NCBI RefSeq assembly: GCF_000732925.1
Contig: NZ_CP008953.1
Location: forward strand, 992,001-1,056,000
Length of the DNA stretch: 64,000 nucleotides
Origin: Amycolatopsis japonica
GTDB taxonomy: Bacteria > Actinomycetota > Actinomycetes > Mycobacteriales > Pseudonocardiaceae
Reading direction: 5' to 3'
How positions within the stretch are numbered: position 1 is the first letter of the stretch; each line of letters starts with the position of its first letter. A model generated the notes under the pieces. That model saw only the letters and a list, made by a program, of their open reading frames with translations, was not told the origin of the DNA and ran no database searches. The position numbers and the translations under genes were made by a program. This document shows, in pieces, positions 1 to 8,471 of this stretch.

Positions 1-396
1 CCCGGCAAGCGCGGCCTCGCGGAAACCCCGCCGTGGGAGAAGCTGCGTTCGCCGATGAACGGCGGCGGCAAGCAGGCCGACATCAGCCACTGGTTCGCCT
101 GTGGCGAGAAGAAGACCAAGCCGACCGAGCCGACGAAGCCGAGCGAGCCGACGAAGACGACGACGGCCAAGCCGCCGACGAGCGCGCCGACCACCACGGA
201 CAAGCCGTCCGAGACCTCCGCGCCGTCGAGCACCGCGGTTCCCGCCCCGAACGTCGGCGGTAACGGCGGCAACGGTGGCGGCCTCGCGGACACCGGTTTC
301 GACAACGCCTGGCTGCTGTGGGCCGGTGGCCTGCTGGTCCTGGCCGGTGCCGGCGTCCTGGTCCTGCTGCGCGTGCGCCGCGGAAAGACCGACTGA
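1..396 (+). CDS. LAxTG-anchored cell-wall surface protein, C-terminal part
   Basis: The reading frame is open from the window edge, so only the C-terminal 131 residues are seen. After a short globular remnant comes a Lys/Pro/Thr/Ser-rich stretch that would span the cell wall, then a Gly/Asn linker, the sortase motif LADTG, a hydrophobic segment of about 20 residues and a basic tail ending RVRRGKTD. This order is the classic cell-wall sorting signal. LAxTG, rather than LPxTG, is the form used by class E sortases of actinomycetes. The N-terminal domain is missing, so its function cannot be stated. A hairpin just after the stop closes the unit. Confidence 0.85.
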   Translation, partial: PGKRGLAETPPWEKLRSPMNGGGKQADISHWFACGEKKTKPTEPTKPSEPTKTTTAKPPTSAPTTTDKPSETSAPSSTAVPAPNVGGNGGNGGGLADTGFDNAWLLWAGGLLVLAGAGVLVLLRVRRGKTD

Positions 397-410
397 AACT
401 AGTTGACGCC

Positions 411-443
411 TGAAGGCCCTCTTCCTCGCGAAGGGGGCCTTCA
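411..443. terminator. Bidirectional hairpin, GAAGGCC family
   Basis: The arms TGAAGGCCC (411-419) and GGGCCTTCA (435-443) pair around a short loop. It lies between the stop of the surface protein and the stop of the convergent membrane protein, whose TGA is part of the right arm. It belongs to the GAAGGCC palindrome family that recurs in this window. Confidence 0.7.
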
Positions 444-2741
444 GCGCATCTGCGGGAAGTCCCCGAACAGCGAACCCTGCTCGCCCCAAGGATTCTTCGG
501 GCGGGGGCGGCCGAGACCGGCGGCCATCGCGACGGCGTTGTCCCATTCGGCGTCGACGACGTAGTCCGTGTGCTTGAGGACGCCGGGTGCCCAGCGGTGC
601 CGTCCGGTGGGCCCGCGCATCGGGTCGGGCAGCCAGTGATCGCCGCCGAGCACGAGGACACCCTGCTCGTCGGGTTCGGCGGCCAGCGGTCCGGTGCCGC
701 CGCCGGGCAGGTAGCCGTCGCCCAGCAGCTTCCCTGCCACCACGCGATGCCGCCACGTCGTGACGCCGCCGCCGAAGATGTCCGTGCCGCGGCACAGCGC
801 GCGCCAGCGGCCGTCGAGACCTTCGTAGAGCCCGGCCAGCTGCGTCTGCGGCAGCATCGCGGGGAACGCGCGCTGATAGCCCCATTGCAGTGGTGAGCCC
901 GCGGTCAGCAGCCCGACGCGGTCACGGTCCTCCGGTGGGAGGTCCGCGATGACGCGCGCGGCGGCGAGCACGGTCAGCAGGCTGCCGAGGTTGTAGCCGG
1001 ACAACACGACCCGCGTGCCGGGGTCGGCCAGATGTTCCTTGACACGGTCCGCGAGTTCCGGGACGACCCTGAGCGCGTAACTCGGCGGCACGGTCGGATG
1101 GGCGGCACGCGGCCAGAAGCACACGAGATCCGCCAGCGCGCCGAGGTGACGGCTGCGTTTGGGGGTCGTCGCGGCGGCGAACACGACGCGCAGCAACCCC
1201 GCCGCCATCGCGCCGAGCGCGAATACGCCGATCGCGGAGATCGGCTTGGACCAGGCGCCCAGCGGGCCGAAACCGAAGCGCAGTACCAAGAGCACACCCC
1301 CACCCGCCGCCATCGCGAGCGCCACCGTGAGCGCGAGATGGTGCAGATGTTTGCGTTCCCACGAGGCGCGGGCCCACACCCGGGCGGCCTCCTCTTCCTG
1401 CGCCTTGCTGATCTCCATGAGCGCGACGATCTTCGGGATGCCCCGGCGCAGCCGTCGCAACGGGACGGCGACCGCGAAGCCCAGCACGCCGAGCACGACG
1501 GCGAGCGCGAGACCGGCACCCCACAGCACGGTCACCAGGGAGTAGGTGTCGGGCAGCCGGAGTTCGCTCGCGCCGACCAGTTGCCGCAGCGCGACCGCGA
1601 GTCCCGCGCCGAACCCGCCGCCGAGCAGGCCGGCCAGCGCGACGACCGGCGCCGCGGCCCAGCCGCCGAGCCACGGCCGCAGCCGGTGCGGCAGGTGTTT
1701 CCACGTCGATCGGCCGAGCAGGGCCGCCGGGACGAGCATCAGCGCGAACAGCACGGTCACCGTGACCATCGCGGCGCCCAGTGCTTCGACCGTCCCGTCC
1801 GCTCCGCCGAGCCCGCCGCCCGGAAGTCCCGCGGGCAGCGGTGTCCGGCGCACGACGGCGATCCCGACCAGCACGACGGCGAACGCGATCAGCCCGCCCC
1901 GGATCACCGGCCCGGCCGAGAAACCGACCGTCGAGGCCACCAGCGCGGCGAGGACGAGTGCCAGCGCGCAGATCCAGACGACCAGGTCGAAGGTCGCGGA
2001 CGGCAGCCGGAACGGCCCGCCGAGCAACGGAAGCGCGACACAGGTCAAGGCGGCGACGGTGTGCAGCGTGCGCAGTCCCGGCGTCCGCGGCAGGTCCTGT
2101 GGCTGCAGGGGGCTCGAACTGTGCTCGCGGTGGACCCGGTTCCGCGAGCGCCAGTCCGACGAGGGGATCCGGTCGAGCACGAAGATCAGCGCCAGCAACG
2201 GCACCACGCCGATCGCCGTCCGCAGTGGCGCGAAGTCGCGCAGGAACGACGGCGCTCCTTCGAGACAGGTCGAACCCGGCGCGAGGCACTGCGCGGCGAA
2301 CAGGTCGAGCGAGACCACCGCGAGCTGGCTGATCAGCAACATCGTCAGCAGCAGCGAGGCCACCCGCAGCAGCCCCCGGCAGGCGCCGCCGAGCAGCGCC
2401 GCGGACCGCCTGCCTTCCGGGACCGGCGGCAGCATCCAGTGCGCGACGTTCGCCAGGGAGAACGGGAACAGCAGCGCCCAGGTCGCCTTCGCCGCGCCAC
2501 CGGAGGTCATGCCGCTCCACAGGTAGCCTTCGAGGATGCGCGGGATCGAACGGCCGAGCGCGGGCAGCACCGGACCGGGAGCGGGACGGCGCAGCCGGTC
2601 CGACGGCCGGATCAACCTGCCGACGCCGTCGCCCGCGACGTCGACCACCGACGTCGAATCCAGCAGGCTTTCACCGCTCGTGCCCACTAGCCCGGGTACG
2701 CGTATTTCGACGACGCGGGTATCGGGACCCGGCATGACCAC
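441..2741 (-). CDS. Large polytopic membrane protein with lipase-like C-terminal domain
   Basis: A protein of 766 residues. The chosen start is GTG 2741 because GGAGG sits 7 bases upstream; a TTG at 2783 gives a longer form without such a site. The N-terminal two thirds hold many hydrophobic segments, about ten or more. The C-terminal third looks like a soluble alpha/beta-hydrolase-type domain, with VLSGYNLGSLL at the place of a nucleophile elbow and LLTAGSPLQWGYQRAFP after it. The usual G-x-S-x-G serine is Asn here, so activity is doubtful. It is divergent from sahH across 85 bases. Actinomycete membrane proteins of this layout exist, but their function is unknown to me. Confidence 0.75.
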   Translation of the reverse strand: MVMPGPDTRVVEIRVPGLVGTSGESLLDSTSVVDVAGDGVGRLIRPSDRLRRPAPGPVLPALGRSIPRILEGYLWSGMTSGGAAKATWALLFPFSLANVAHWMLPPVPEGRRSAALLGGACRGLLRVASLLLTMLLISQLAVVSLDLFAAQCLAPGSTCLEGAPSFLRDFAPLRTAIGVVPLLALIFVLDRIPSSDWRSRNRVHREHSSSPLQPQDLPRTPGLRTLHTVAALTCVALPLLGGPFRLPSATFDLVVWICALALVLAALVASTVGFSAGPVIRGGLIAFAVVLVGIAVVRRTPLPAGLPGGGLGGADGTVEALGAAMVTVTVLFALMLVPAALLGRSTWKHLPHRLRPWLGGWAAAPVVALAGLLGGGFGAGLAVALRQLVGASELRLPDTYSLVTVLWGAGLALAVVLGVLGFAVAVPLRRLRRGIPKIVALMEISKAQEEEAARVWARASWERKHLHHLALTVALAMAAGGGVLLVLRFGFGPLGAWSKPISAIGVFALGAMAAGLLRVVFAAATTPKRSRHLGALADLVCFWPRAAHPTVPPSYALRVVPELADRVKEHLADPGTRVVLSGYNLGSLLTVLAAARVIADLPPEDRDRVGLLTAGSPLQWGYQRAFPAMLPQTQLAGLYEGLDGRWRALCRGTDIFGGGVTTWRHRVVAGKLLGDGYLPGGGTGPLAAEPDEQGVLVLGGDHWLPDPMRGPTGRHRWAPGVLKHTDYVVDAEWDNAVAMAAGLGRPRPKNPWGEQGSLFGDFPQMR

Positions 2742-2826
2742 GGTGAAGCCTCCAAACCGTTCCAGTGGGGACTGAACCGACAACGGTACTGTTCAGATGT
2801 CATCCAACCTTGGAGGAAGCGCGCAT

Positions 2827-4299
2827 ATGACCCCCGAAAGCGTTGCCAAGCGGCACGACACCCGCAACGGCATCGAGTTCGCCGTCGCCGATCTCGAGGC
2901 CGCCGAGTTCGGCCGCAAGGAGATCCGCCTCGCCGAGCACGAGATGCCGGGCCTGATGGCGCTGCGCCGCGAATACGCCGAGGTGTATCCCTTGCGGGGA
3001 GCCCGCGTTTCGGGCTCGCTGCACATGACCGTACAGACCGCGGTGCTGATCGAAACCCTCGTCGCGCTGGGTGCCGAGGTGCGCTGGGCCTCCTGCAACA
3101 TCTTCTCCACCCAGGACCACGCGGCCGCGGCGATCGTCGTCGGCCCGCACGGCACCCCCGAGGAACCCAAGGGTGTCCCGGTGTTCGCCTGGAAGGGCGA
3201 GTCGCTGGAGGAGTACTGGTGGTGCACCGAGCGGATGCTGACCTGGGACGGCGAAGGTCCCAACATGATCCTCGACGACGGCGGCGACGCCACCATGCTG
3301 GTGCACAAGGGAACCGAGTTCGAGAAGGCGGGCGTCGTCCCCTCGCCGGACGAGGACACTTCCGACGAGTTCCGCGTGTTCCTCGAACTGCTTCGGGCCT
3401 CGGTCGCGGCGGACACCGGCAAATGGACCAAGATCGGCGAAGGCGTCCGCGGGGTCACCGAAGAGACCACCACCGGCGTGCTGCGGCTCTACCAGCTCGC
3501 CGCCGCCGGTGAGCTGCTGTTCCCGGCGATCAACGTGAACGACGCGGTGACCAAGTCGAAGTTCGACAACCGCTACGGCATCCGGCATTCGCTGATCGAC
3601 GGCATCAACCGCGGCACCGACGTCCTCATCGGCGGCAAGGTCGCGGTCGTCTGCGGTTACGGCGACGTCGGCAAGGGCGCCGCGGAATCGCTGCGCGGCC
3701 AGGGCGCGCGGGTGATCGTCACCGAGATCGACCCGATCTGCGCGCTGCAGGCGGCGATGGACGGTTACCAGGTCAAGAAGCTGGAGAACGTCCTCGGCGA
3801 GGCCGACATCATCATCACGACCACCGGGAACAAGGACGTCGTGCTCGTCGAGCACATGGCGCGCATGAAGCACCAGGCGATCCTCGGCAACATCGGCCAC
3901 TTCGACAACGAGCTCGACATGGCCGGTCTGCAGCGTTACCCGGGCATCCGGCGCATCACCATCAAGCCGCAGGTCGACGAGTGGGTGTTCCCCGACGGCA
4001 AGAGCATCATCGTGCTGTCCGAGGGCCGCCTGCTGAACCTGGGCAACGCGACCGGGCACCCGTCGTTCGTGATGTCGAACAGCTTCTCCAACCAGGTGAT
4101 CGCGCAGATCGAGCTGTTCACCAAGCACGAGGAGTACGACAAGGAGGTCTTCCGCCTCCCGAAGAAGCTCGACGAGAAGGTCGCGAAGATCCACCTCGAC
4201 GCGCTCGGCGGTGAGCTCACGAAGCTGACCAAGGAGCAGGCGGAGTACATCGACGTGGACGTCGAAGGTCCGTTCAAGACCGACCACTACCGGTACTGA
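2827..4299 (+). CDS. sahH: Adenosylhomocysteinase
   Basis: S-adenosyl-L-homocysteine hydrolase converts SAH reversibly to adenosine and homocysteine, using bound NAD, and so removes the product inhibitor of methyltransferases. ATG 2827 is chosen because GGAGG ends 10 bases upstream; an in-frame ATG at 2797 lies ahead of that site. The 490 residues are the usual actinobacterial length. Visible marks are [14 protein letters not shown] near the substrate site, the NAD-binding motif [20 protein letters not shown], and the C-terminal KTDHYRY that closes the active site of the neighbouring subunit. In M. tuberculosis sahH lies next to tmk; here five other coding units or sites intervene before tmk. 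Confidence 0.97.
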   Translation: MTPESVAKRHDTRNGIEFAVADLEAAEFGRKEIRLAEHEMPGLMALRREYAEVYPLRGARVSGSLHMTVQTAVLIETLVALGAEVRWASCNIFSTQDHAAAAIVVGPHGTPEEPKGVPVFAWKGESLEEYWWCTERMLTWDGEGPNMILDDGGDATMLVHKGTEFEKAGVVPSPDEDTSDEFRVFLELLRASVAADTGKWTKIGEGVRGVTEETTTGVLRLYQLAAAGELLFPAINVNDAVTKSKFDNRYGIRHSLIDGINRGTDVLIGGKVAVVCGYGDVGKGAAESLRGQGARVIVTEIDPICALQAAMDGYQVKKLENVLGEADIIITTTGNKDVVLVEHMARMKHQAILGNIGHFDNELDMAGLQRYPGIRRITIKPQVDEWVFPDGKSIIVLSEGRLLNLGNATGHPSFVMSNSFSNQVIAQIELFTKHEEYDKEVFRLPKKLDEKVAKIHLDALGGELTKLTKEQAEYIDVDVEGPFKTDHYRY

Positions 4300-4303
4300 C
4301 CGC

Positions 4304-4358
4304 TGCAATGAAAGGTCCTTTCCTGGCAAATTTTGCGAGGAAAGGACCTTTCATTGCA
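4304..4358. terminator. 20-bp-arm palindrome after sahH (AAGGTCC family)
   Basis: Two perfect 20-base arms, 4304-4323 and 4339-4358, flank a loop of 15 bases, with the core GAAAGGTCCTTTCC. It sits between the convergent sahH and HTH regulator genes, so a bidirectional terminator role is likely. A close relative is at 50321-50373. Confidence 0.75.
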
Positions 4359-4366
4359 TGGGGACG

Positions 4367-5362
4367 CTACTGCCACTCCACCTCGATGCCGGCCAGACCC
4401 GGACCGGCGTCGCTGAAGAAACCGCTGGTCACACCGCCCATGTCGAGCGGCAGCTCCTCGGACTCGACGGGCACGGCGTCGTCGCGGGTGCGGAACTGCC
4501 GGGTGCAGCGGGCGGGCAGCGCGCCGAGCGCGAACTTCAGCTGCACCAGGTAGCTGGCGCACTGGTCCCGCAGCATCCGGAAGTAGCCGGGCGAAGCGGT
4601 GCCGGAGTCGTCGCGGACCTCGAAGCAGAACACGTGGATCTCGCCCTCGGCGAGCTTCCGGTCGAAGAGCAGCTCGGTGGCCATCGTCTCGGCCTCGGCG
4701 TTGCGCCGGATCCGGCCGACGCGGCAGCCCTCCGCGGTGATCAGCTCGACGTCGCCGATGTTGCAGCCGGGGTCGCCGTTGTAGACGGTGACGTACCTGT
4801 CCGGGCCGTGCCGCCGGGCCCGGCACACCAGCCGCGTCTGGAGGCCGACCTGCCGGTGCGCGGCGTCGAAGGTGATCGTGTCGTGCACCGCGAGCATCTC
4901 GAGGTCGGCGTTGTACCGGTTGGAAGACGGGTAAGCGCCCAGCTCGGCCAGCAGCTGGTCGACGATCGAGCCCATGTCGCCGGACCGGATGTCGTGGAAC
5001 GACGCGGCCATCTGGTGCCCGCGCGCCCGCGCCGTCCGCGGCCCGATCAGCACGACGAGCGCGTCCGCGGGCAGCTGCAGCACCGATTCCAGCGCACGCA
5101 CGGCCGGGAGCGCCTTGGGTACCTCCGGCTGGCGCAATCCGCGCTGCCAGTAGCTCAACGTCGACTGTCCGATTTGGACACCGCGGAGCCCGAGGTGGGC
5201 GCGGAGCCGGGCGAGGGACAGGCCGCGATAGGCGATCGCCTGGCGGAGCGCGTGGTGGAATTCGCCGCTGCGGAGTGCCTCGACGAGCTCCTTGGGCAAG
5301 GCTTCGAGCGGTTGACGGCGCGTGCCGTCGATGATCGTCGGGGTGTCCCCGTCTCGTGTCAC
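4367..5362 (-). CDS. XRE-type helix-turn-helix transcriptional regulator
   Basis: The first 100 or so residues contain a helix-turn-helix region (ALRQAIAYRGLSLARLRAHL ... STLSYWQRGLRQPE) like XRE-family DNA-binding domains. The remaining 230 residues form a domain I do not recognise. GTG 5362 is chosen because AAGGGA precedes it by 7 bases; GTG 5407 would add 15 residues. It is divergent from a secreted cysteine protease gene, and the shared upstream region holds four GTGAACA/TGTTCAC heptamers that could be its operators. The target and any ligand are unknown. Confidence 0.75.
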   Translation of the reverse strand: MTRDGDTPTIIDGTRRQPLEALPKELVEALRSGEFHHALRQAIAYRGLSLARLRAHLGLRGVQIGQSTLSYWQRGLRQPEVPKALPAVRALESVLQLPADALVVLIGPRTARARGHQMAASFHDIRSGDMGSIVDQLLAELGAYPSSNRYNADLEMLAVHDTITFDAAHRQVGLQTRLVCRARRHGPDRYVTVYNGDPGCNIGDVELITAEGCRVGRIRRNAEAETMATELLFDRKLAEGEIHVFCFEVRDDSGTASPGYFRMLRDQCASYLVQLKFALGALPARCTRQFRTRDDAVPVESEELPLDMGGVTSGFFSDAGPGLAGIEVEWQ

Positions 5363-5399
5363 CGCTCGTCCCTTCACCAGACCAGTGTGTGCGCTGAGC

Positions 5400-5562
5400 G
5401 TGAACACCGCGGAACGTTCACGTTAGCAGCGCACTGTGAACACTACGTCCCCCGTTCGGGGTTGTTGACCCCGGAAGAGTGACCGTTCCGGGGTGTGGAA
5501 ACGCCCCGGAACGGTCCGTTCCGCCGAGTGCCCATCTTGCTCTGTGTGAGCCTGCTGTTCAC
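5400..5562. promoter_or_regulatory. Divergent control region with four GTGAACA/TGTTCAC heptamers and a hairpin
   Basis: The heptamer GTGAACA or its complement occurs at 5400-5406, 5416-5422 (as GTTCACG), 5436-5442 and 5556-5562. A 13-base perfect inverted repeat, GACCGTTCCGGGG at 5481-5493 with its complement at 5504-5516, lies in the middle. The region separates the HTH regulator from the divergent protease gene, so the repeats are plausible operator sites. This is inference from position and repetition. Confidence 0.45.
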
Positions 5563-5585
5563 CGTTGTGACCACATTGGTTCGCC

Positions 5586-6182
5586 ATGGTGACCAGGAGG
5601 CCCGTCGTGCCTGTGTTCTCGAGGAGGGTTTGCGCCGCCGGCGCCGCGAGTCTCGTGGCGTGGCTGGCGATCCAGACCCCGGCGAGCGCGCTGCCGTCGG
5701 CGCCTGCCCGCCAGCACCCCATCGCCATGCAGGCGCAGGAGAAGTCCCAGTGGTGCTGGGTGGCTTCCGGCAACACCATCGCGGCACACCACGGCGTGGC
5801 CGTCACCCAGAACGAATTCTGCCGGATCGCCCACGACGAGCGACGCCGGGAGTGCGCCGACAAGCCCGGAACGCTGGGCGACGTCCGGCGCGCGTTCGGC
5901 AAGCTCGGCTTCTCGGCCCCGGGGAACTACCTCAAGGGCCGCATCCCCTTCGCCGCCGTCCAGGCGCAGACCGGCGACGGCAAGCCCGTCCAGACGCGGG
6001 TCGGCTGGGCCTCGGGCGGCGGCCACATGCACGTCCTCTACGGGGCGGACGCCGGCCGGAAGTGGGTCTCGTGGGGGGATCCACTGCCCACCGGCAACCG
6101 GTACAACTGGTCGACCTACGACTTCTACTCGGCCAACAAGTCCTTCACCTGGACCCACACCCTCACCGGGATCCGGCGATGA
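5586..6182 (+). CDS. Secreted papain-like cysteine protease
   Basis: A 198-residue protein with an N-terminal signal sequence (basic start, hydrophobic stretch to about residue 35). The motif EKSQWCWVASGNTI places a catalytic Cys at residue 57, after the oxyanion Gln55. The GGGHMHVLYG motif supplies the His (147 or 149), and WGDPLP supplies a downstream Asp. This matches the papain-like C39_2/AvrRpt2-type fold seen in small secreted actinomycete proteases. It is start/stop-overlapped (ATGA) with the next gene, so the two are almost certainly cotranslated. The substrate is unknown; the downstream membrane protein is a candidate partner or target. Confidence 0.8.
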   Translation: MVTRRPVVPVFSRRVCAAGAASLVAWLAIQTPASALPSAPARQHPIAMQAQEKSQWCWVASGNTIAAHHGVAVTQNEFCRIAHDERRRECADKPGTLGDVRRAFGKLGFSAPGNYLKGRIPFAAVQAQTGDGKPVQTRVGWASGGGHMHVLYGADAGRKWVSWGDPLPTGNRYNWSTYDFYSANKSFTWTHTLTGIRR

Positions 6183-6946
6183 GCGCCCGGCGGTTCCTCG
6201 GGCTGGCCGGGCTGGTCGCGGTCGCGCTGCTGATCTCGGCGCCCGGAGCGCGCGCGGATCAGCTGTCGGGTGAAGATCTCGCGGCCGCGAAGGCGGCTGC
6301 CGACGACCCCACGCTCCGTGCGGAGCTCGGCCGCTTCTTCACACAGATGGGTGGTTCGAGCCACGCGCCGTCGGTGAGCGTCATCGACGAATCCTTCCCG
6401 GTTTACGAGCTTTCGAGGGATTTCGTAGCCGGTGACGGTGCGATCGCCGGACGGCTCGCCTACGTCGCGGTGCCGGTGACGGCGTCCGACGGGCAGACCG
6501 CGACCGTGTGGTCGGTCCGCGGTGACGACGGTGCCTGGCGCGTCGGCAACATCGCGTCGGGCGACCGGGAAAGCGCGCTGGCGCGGCGGTTGCCCGCCGG
6601 TGCGACGCTGCTCCACGAACCCCAGGTCGACGCCTGGTACGCGCTGCGCGACGGTCAGGTGACGATGCTCGACTCGGGCGCCAGTGGCTCGGCGACCGGT
6701 GCTTCGGCCACCCTCGCGGAGTATCAGAAGACCGTCTCCGGCCGCTACGGCGACATGCTCGCGAGCTCGCCGTACGCCCAGGAGGGCAAGGCCGGCGGCT
6801 ACAACGCCCAAGTGATGCCCCGCGGCGACGGCGGCCCCGCACCCGACGCGCAGGACACCGGCTTCGTCCCGCTGCTGATCTTCGGCGGCTTGCTCCTCAT
6901 CGGTGTCGCCGGCTTCTTCCTGCACTCGAAGAGGCGCGTCCCCTAG
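6179..6946 (+). CDS. Type I membrane protein paired with the cysteine protease
   Basis: A 255-residue protein whose ATG overlaps the protease stop by four bases. It has a signal peptide (SARRFLGLAGLVAVALL ... ARA), an exported body of about 190 residues, and a C-terminal membrane helix followed by the cytoplasmic anchor HSKRRVP. No sortase motif is present. The topology places the body outside the cell, like the protease encoded just upstream. I do not recognise the exported domain. The open frame reaches back beyond the overlap, but the signal peptide fixes the start. Confidence 0.75.
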   Translation: MSARRFLGLAGLVAVALLISAPGARADQLSGEDLAAAKAAADDPTLRAELGRFFTQMGGSSHAPSVSVIDESFPVYELSRDFVAGDGAIAGRLAYVAVPVTASDGQTATVWSVRGDDGAWRVGNIASGDRESALARRLPAGATLLHEPQVDAWYALRDGQVTMLDSGASGSATGASATLAEYQKTVSGRYGDMLASSPYAQEGKAGGYNAQVMPRGDGGPAPDAQDTGFVPLLIFGGLLLIGVAGFFLHSKRRVP

Positions 6947-7052
6947 CGGACCGGTGGGCCGGACGTGAGCTGACCCGTCTGGCCCGCCGGTCGACCAACC
7001 TAACCGCTGGCCTGTGACAGCCACCTGCCACTTAACAACGTAGTCTAGGTGC

Positions 7053-7703
7053 GTGGGTCGGCTACTGGTGATCGAAGGCTTAGACGGTGTAGGGAAGAGC
7101 ACGCTTGTGCGCAAGCTTGCTACGATGCTCAGTGAGCGGGGTGCAAAGGTAGCCGACTGGTCTTTTCCTCTATACGGAACGAACCCTGCAGCAGACCTTG
7201 CGTACGCGGGCTTGCATGGTGCTGCAGGGGACCTTGGTGAGTCTGTATACGGCATGGCGGCATTGTTTGCTTTGGATCGGTACGCGGCACGGGACGCTCT
7301 TAGCAGGGATCTCGATGAGTACGATGTCGTGCTCGTTGACCGGTACGTCGCATCCAATGCGGCATATGGTGCCGCCAGGCTGAAGCAAGACGCCGAAGGC
7401 GAATTCGTTCACTGGGTGCAAGACGTGGAGTTCGAGCAACATGACTTGCCGACGCCCTTCCTGCAAGTCTTACTCCATGCTCCTGTGCATATTGCGGCTA
7501 GCAGGGCTCGTGAGCGAGAGATGCTTGACCACGGGAAGAAGCGCGATGACTTCGAGTCTGACCACAGCCTCCAGGAGAGATGTGCGGCGGTCTATGATGA
7601 GCTAGCCGAAAACTCCTGGATCTCGCCGTGGTTGATAGTTGATGGTATGGCTGCCATCGATGAAGCCGAGCTAAGTGGTCGACTGTTGGCAGGACTACCT
7701 TAA
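7053..7703 (+). CDS. tmk: Thymidylate (dTMP) kinase
   Basis: Phosphorylates dTMP to dTDP with ATP, an essential step of dTTP synthesis. The 216 residues show the P-loop GLDGVGKST (9-17), SFPLYG, and the VDRYVASNAAYGAARL block (DRY at 96-98), very close to mycobacterial Tmk in pattern and length. In mycobacteria tmk lies beside mtrA, so this is probably the core enzyme. Yet its composition is far more AT-rich than the genome, with TTA codons at 7080-7082 and 7470-7472. The GTG start has no ribosome site; TAGTCT at 7041-7046 could be a -10 box for a leaderless message. Its TAA interlocks with the stop of the convergent gene in the tetranucleotide TTAA. Confidence 0.93.
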   Translation: MGRLLVIEGLDGVGKSTLVRKLATMLSERGAKVADWSFPLYGTNPAADLAYAGLHGAAGDLGESVYGMAALFALDRYAARDALSRDLDEYDVVLVDRYVASNAAYGAARLKQDAEGEFVHWVQDVEFEQHDLPTPFLQVLLHAPVHIAASRAREREMLDHGKKRDDFESDHSLQERCAAVYDELAENSWISPWLIVDGMAAIDEAELSGRLLAGLP

Positions 7704-8281
7704 GTCAAGTTTGGTTCTGGGTCGAGATCCTTCAGCATTGATTCGCGAAGCCTGTCGAGATTCTTAGTTGATTTGGCCACTGTTTCGACATTGAGGTTGA
7801 CACCAATGCTGACGATCGCATCGATGCAGTCTTTTGCTTGACTGGTGATCGCCGCAGGTGCGATTAGTTGAACTTCGGCTAGGATTCCTTGCAAGGCTGG
7901 CACTGATATCACGGCAAAGAAGTGATCAGTTTTTATTCCTAGGCGTTCAAGGTAGTTTTTCCTGGCAGTGTCACTGCTCTGAGGCTCGCCAGGTTCTACT
8001 TTAGCGAGATTCTCATCCCCTTCTTCTTGATGTCCGGCTTGCATCTTATTTCCTGCTACGAAAAGGCTTGCGCGCATGTGGGCTTCGGATAGTGTACTGA
8101 GTGCATTTTTGTAGGTCGCGCGCTTCAGCTGCGAGTATTCGCGACGTCTTTCAAGGGTAATCCCCTCTCGAAGCAGCTTTATTTGTGAATCCTGTTGTTT
8201 TGTTCCTGTCTTGTGAGTGAAGTAGATTCCGATGGCGCCGCTTATTGCGGTTGCAGTTGGAGCAACCCATTCCCATGCCAT
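7700..8281 (-). CDS. Hypothetical membrane-anchored coiled-coil protein
   Basis: A 193-residue protein with one N-terminal hydrophobic segment (WVAPTATAISGAIGIYF), then a Lys/Glu/Arg-rich helical region likely to form a coiled coil (about residues 30-70), and a helical C-terminal half. The start is supported by AAGGAGG seven bases before the ATG. It lies convergent to tmk with interlocked stops and divergent from the MazG-like gene. Base composition is low-GC like its neighbours. I do not recognise a family. Single-helix-plus-coil proteins of this size are common in phage-defence and toxin loci, but nothing in the sequence proves such a role. Confidence 0.65.
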   Translation of the reverse strand: MAWEWVAPTATAISGAIGIYFTHKTGTKQQDSQIKLLREGITLERRREYSQLKRATYKNALSTLSEAHMRASLFVAGNKMQAGHQEEGDENLAKVEPGEPQSSDTARKNYLERLGIKTDHFFAVISVPALQGILAEVQLIAPAAITSQAKDCIDAIVSIGVNLNVETVAKSTKNLDRLRESMLKDLDPEPNLT

Positions 8282-8471
8282 ATAGAACCTCCTTAGTTTG
8301 TTGGCGTGATTCTACATAGTCGACTCGTTGAGTCGCTAGTGTACATTTTGTGGAGATTTCCCTGCATCTGACGTCCTTTGGTTGAGAGTTTTCTGTAGCT
8401 GCGCTGGCGCTGCTCCCGTCTCGTGAGGTGACTCGCTGGAGTATTGGTGATCAGCCTGGCAGGATGTCTGC

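Noticed and set aside
1032..2690. A 552-codon open frame opposite the large membrane protein
   Set aside because: It is rich in Arg, Gln and Asp with no domain, and is fully antisense to a convincing membrane protein. Long antisense frames are expected at this GC.
2742..2826. A possible SAH or SAM riboswitch before sahH
   Set aside because: Only 85 bases separate the divergent genes and no conserved riboswitch core was visible.
5495..6946. A continuous open frame that could be read as one 483-residue protein
   Set aside because: Its first part is antisense-like Arg-rich sequence over the protease gene in another frame. The signal peptide at 6179 and the ATGA overlap mark the true start.
7053..7703. 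tmk as a phage-encoded enzyme
   Set aside because: Length, motif spacing and locus match the mycobacterial cellular Tmk; only the composition is foreign.
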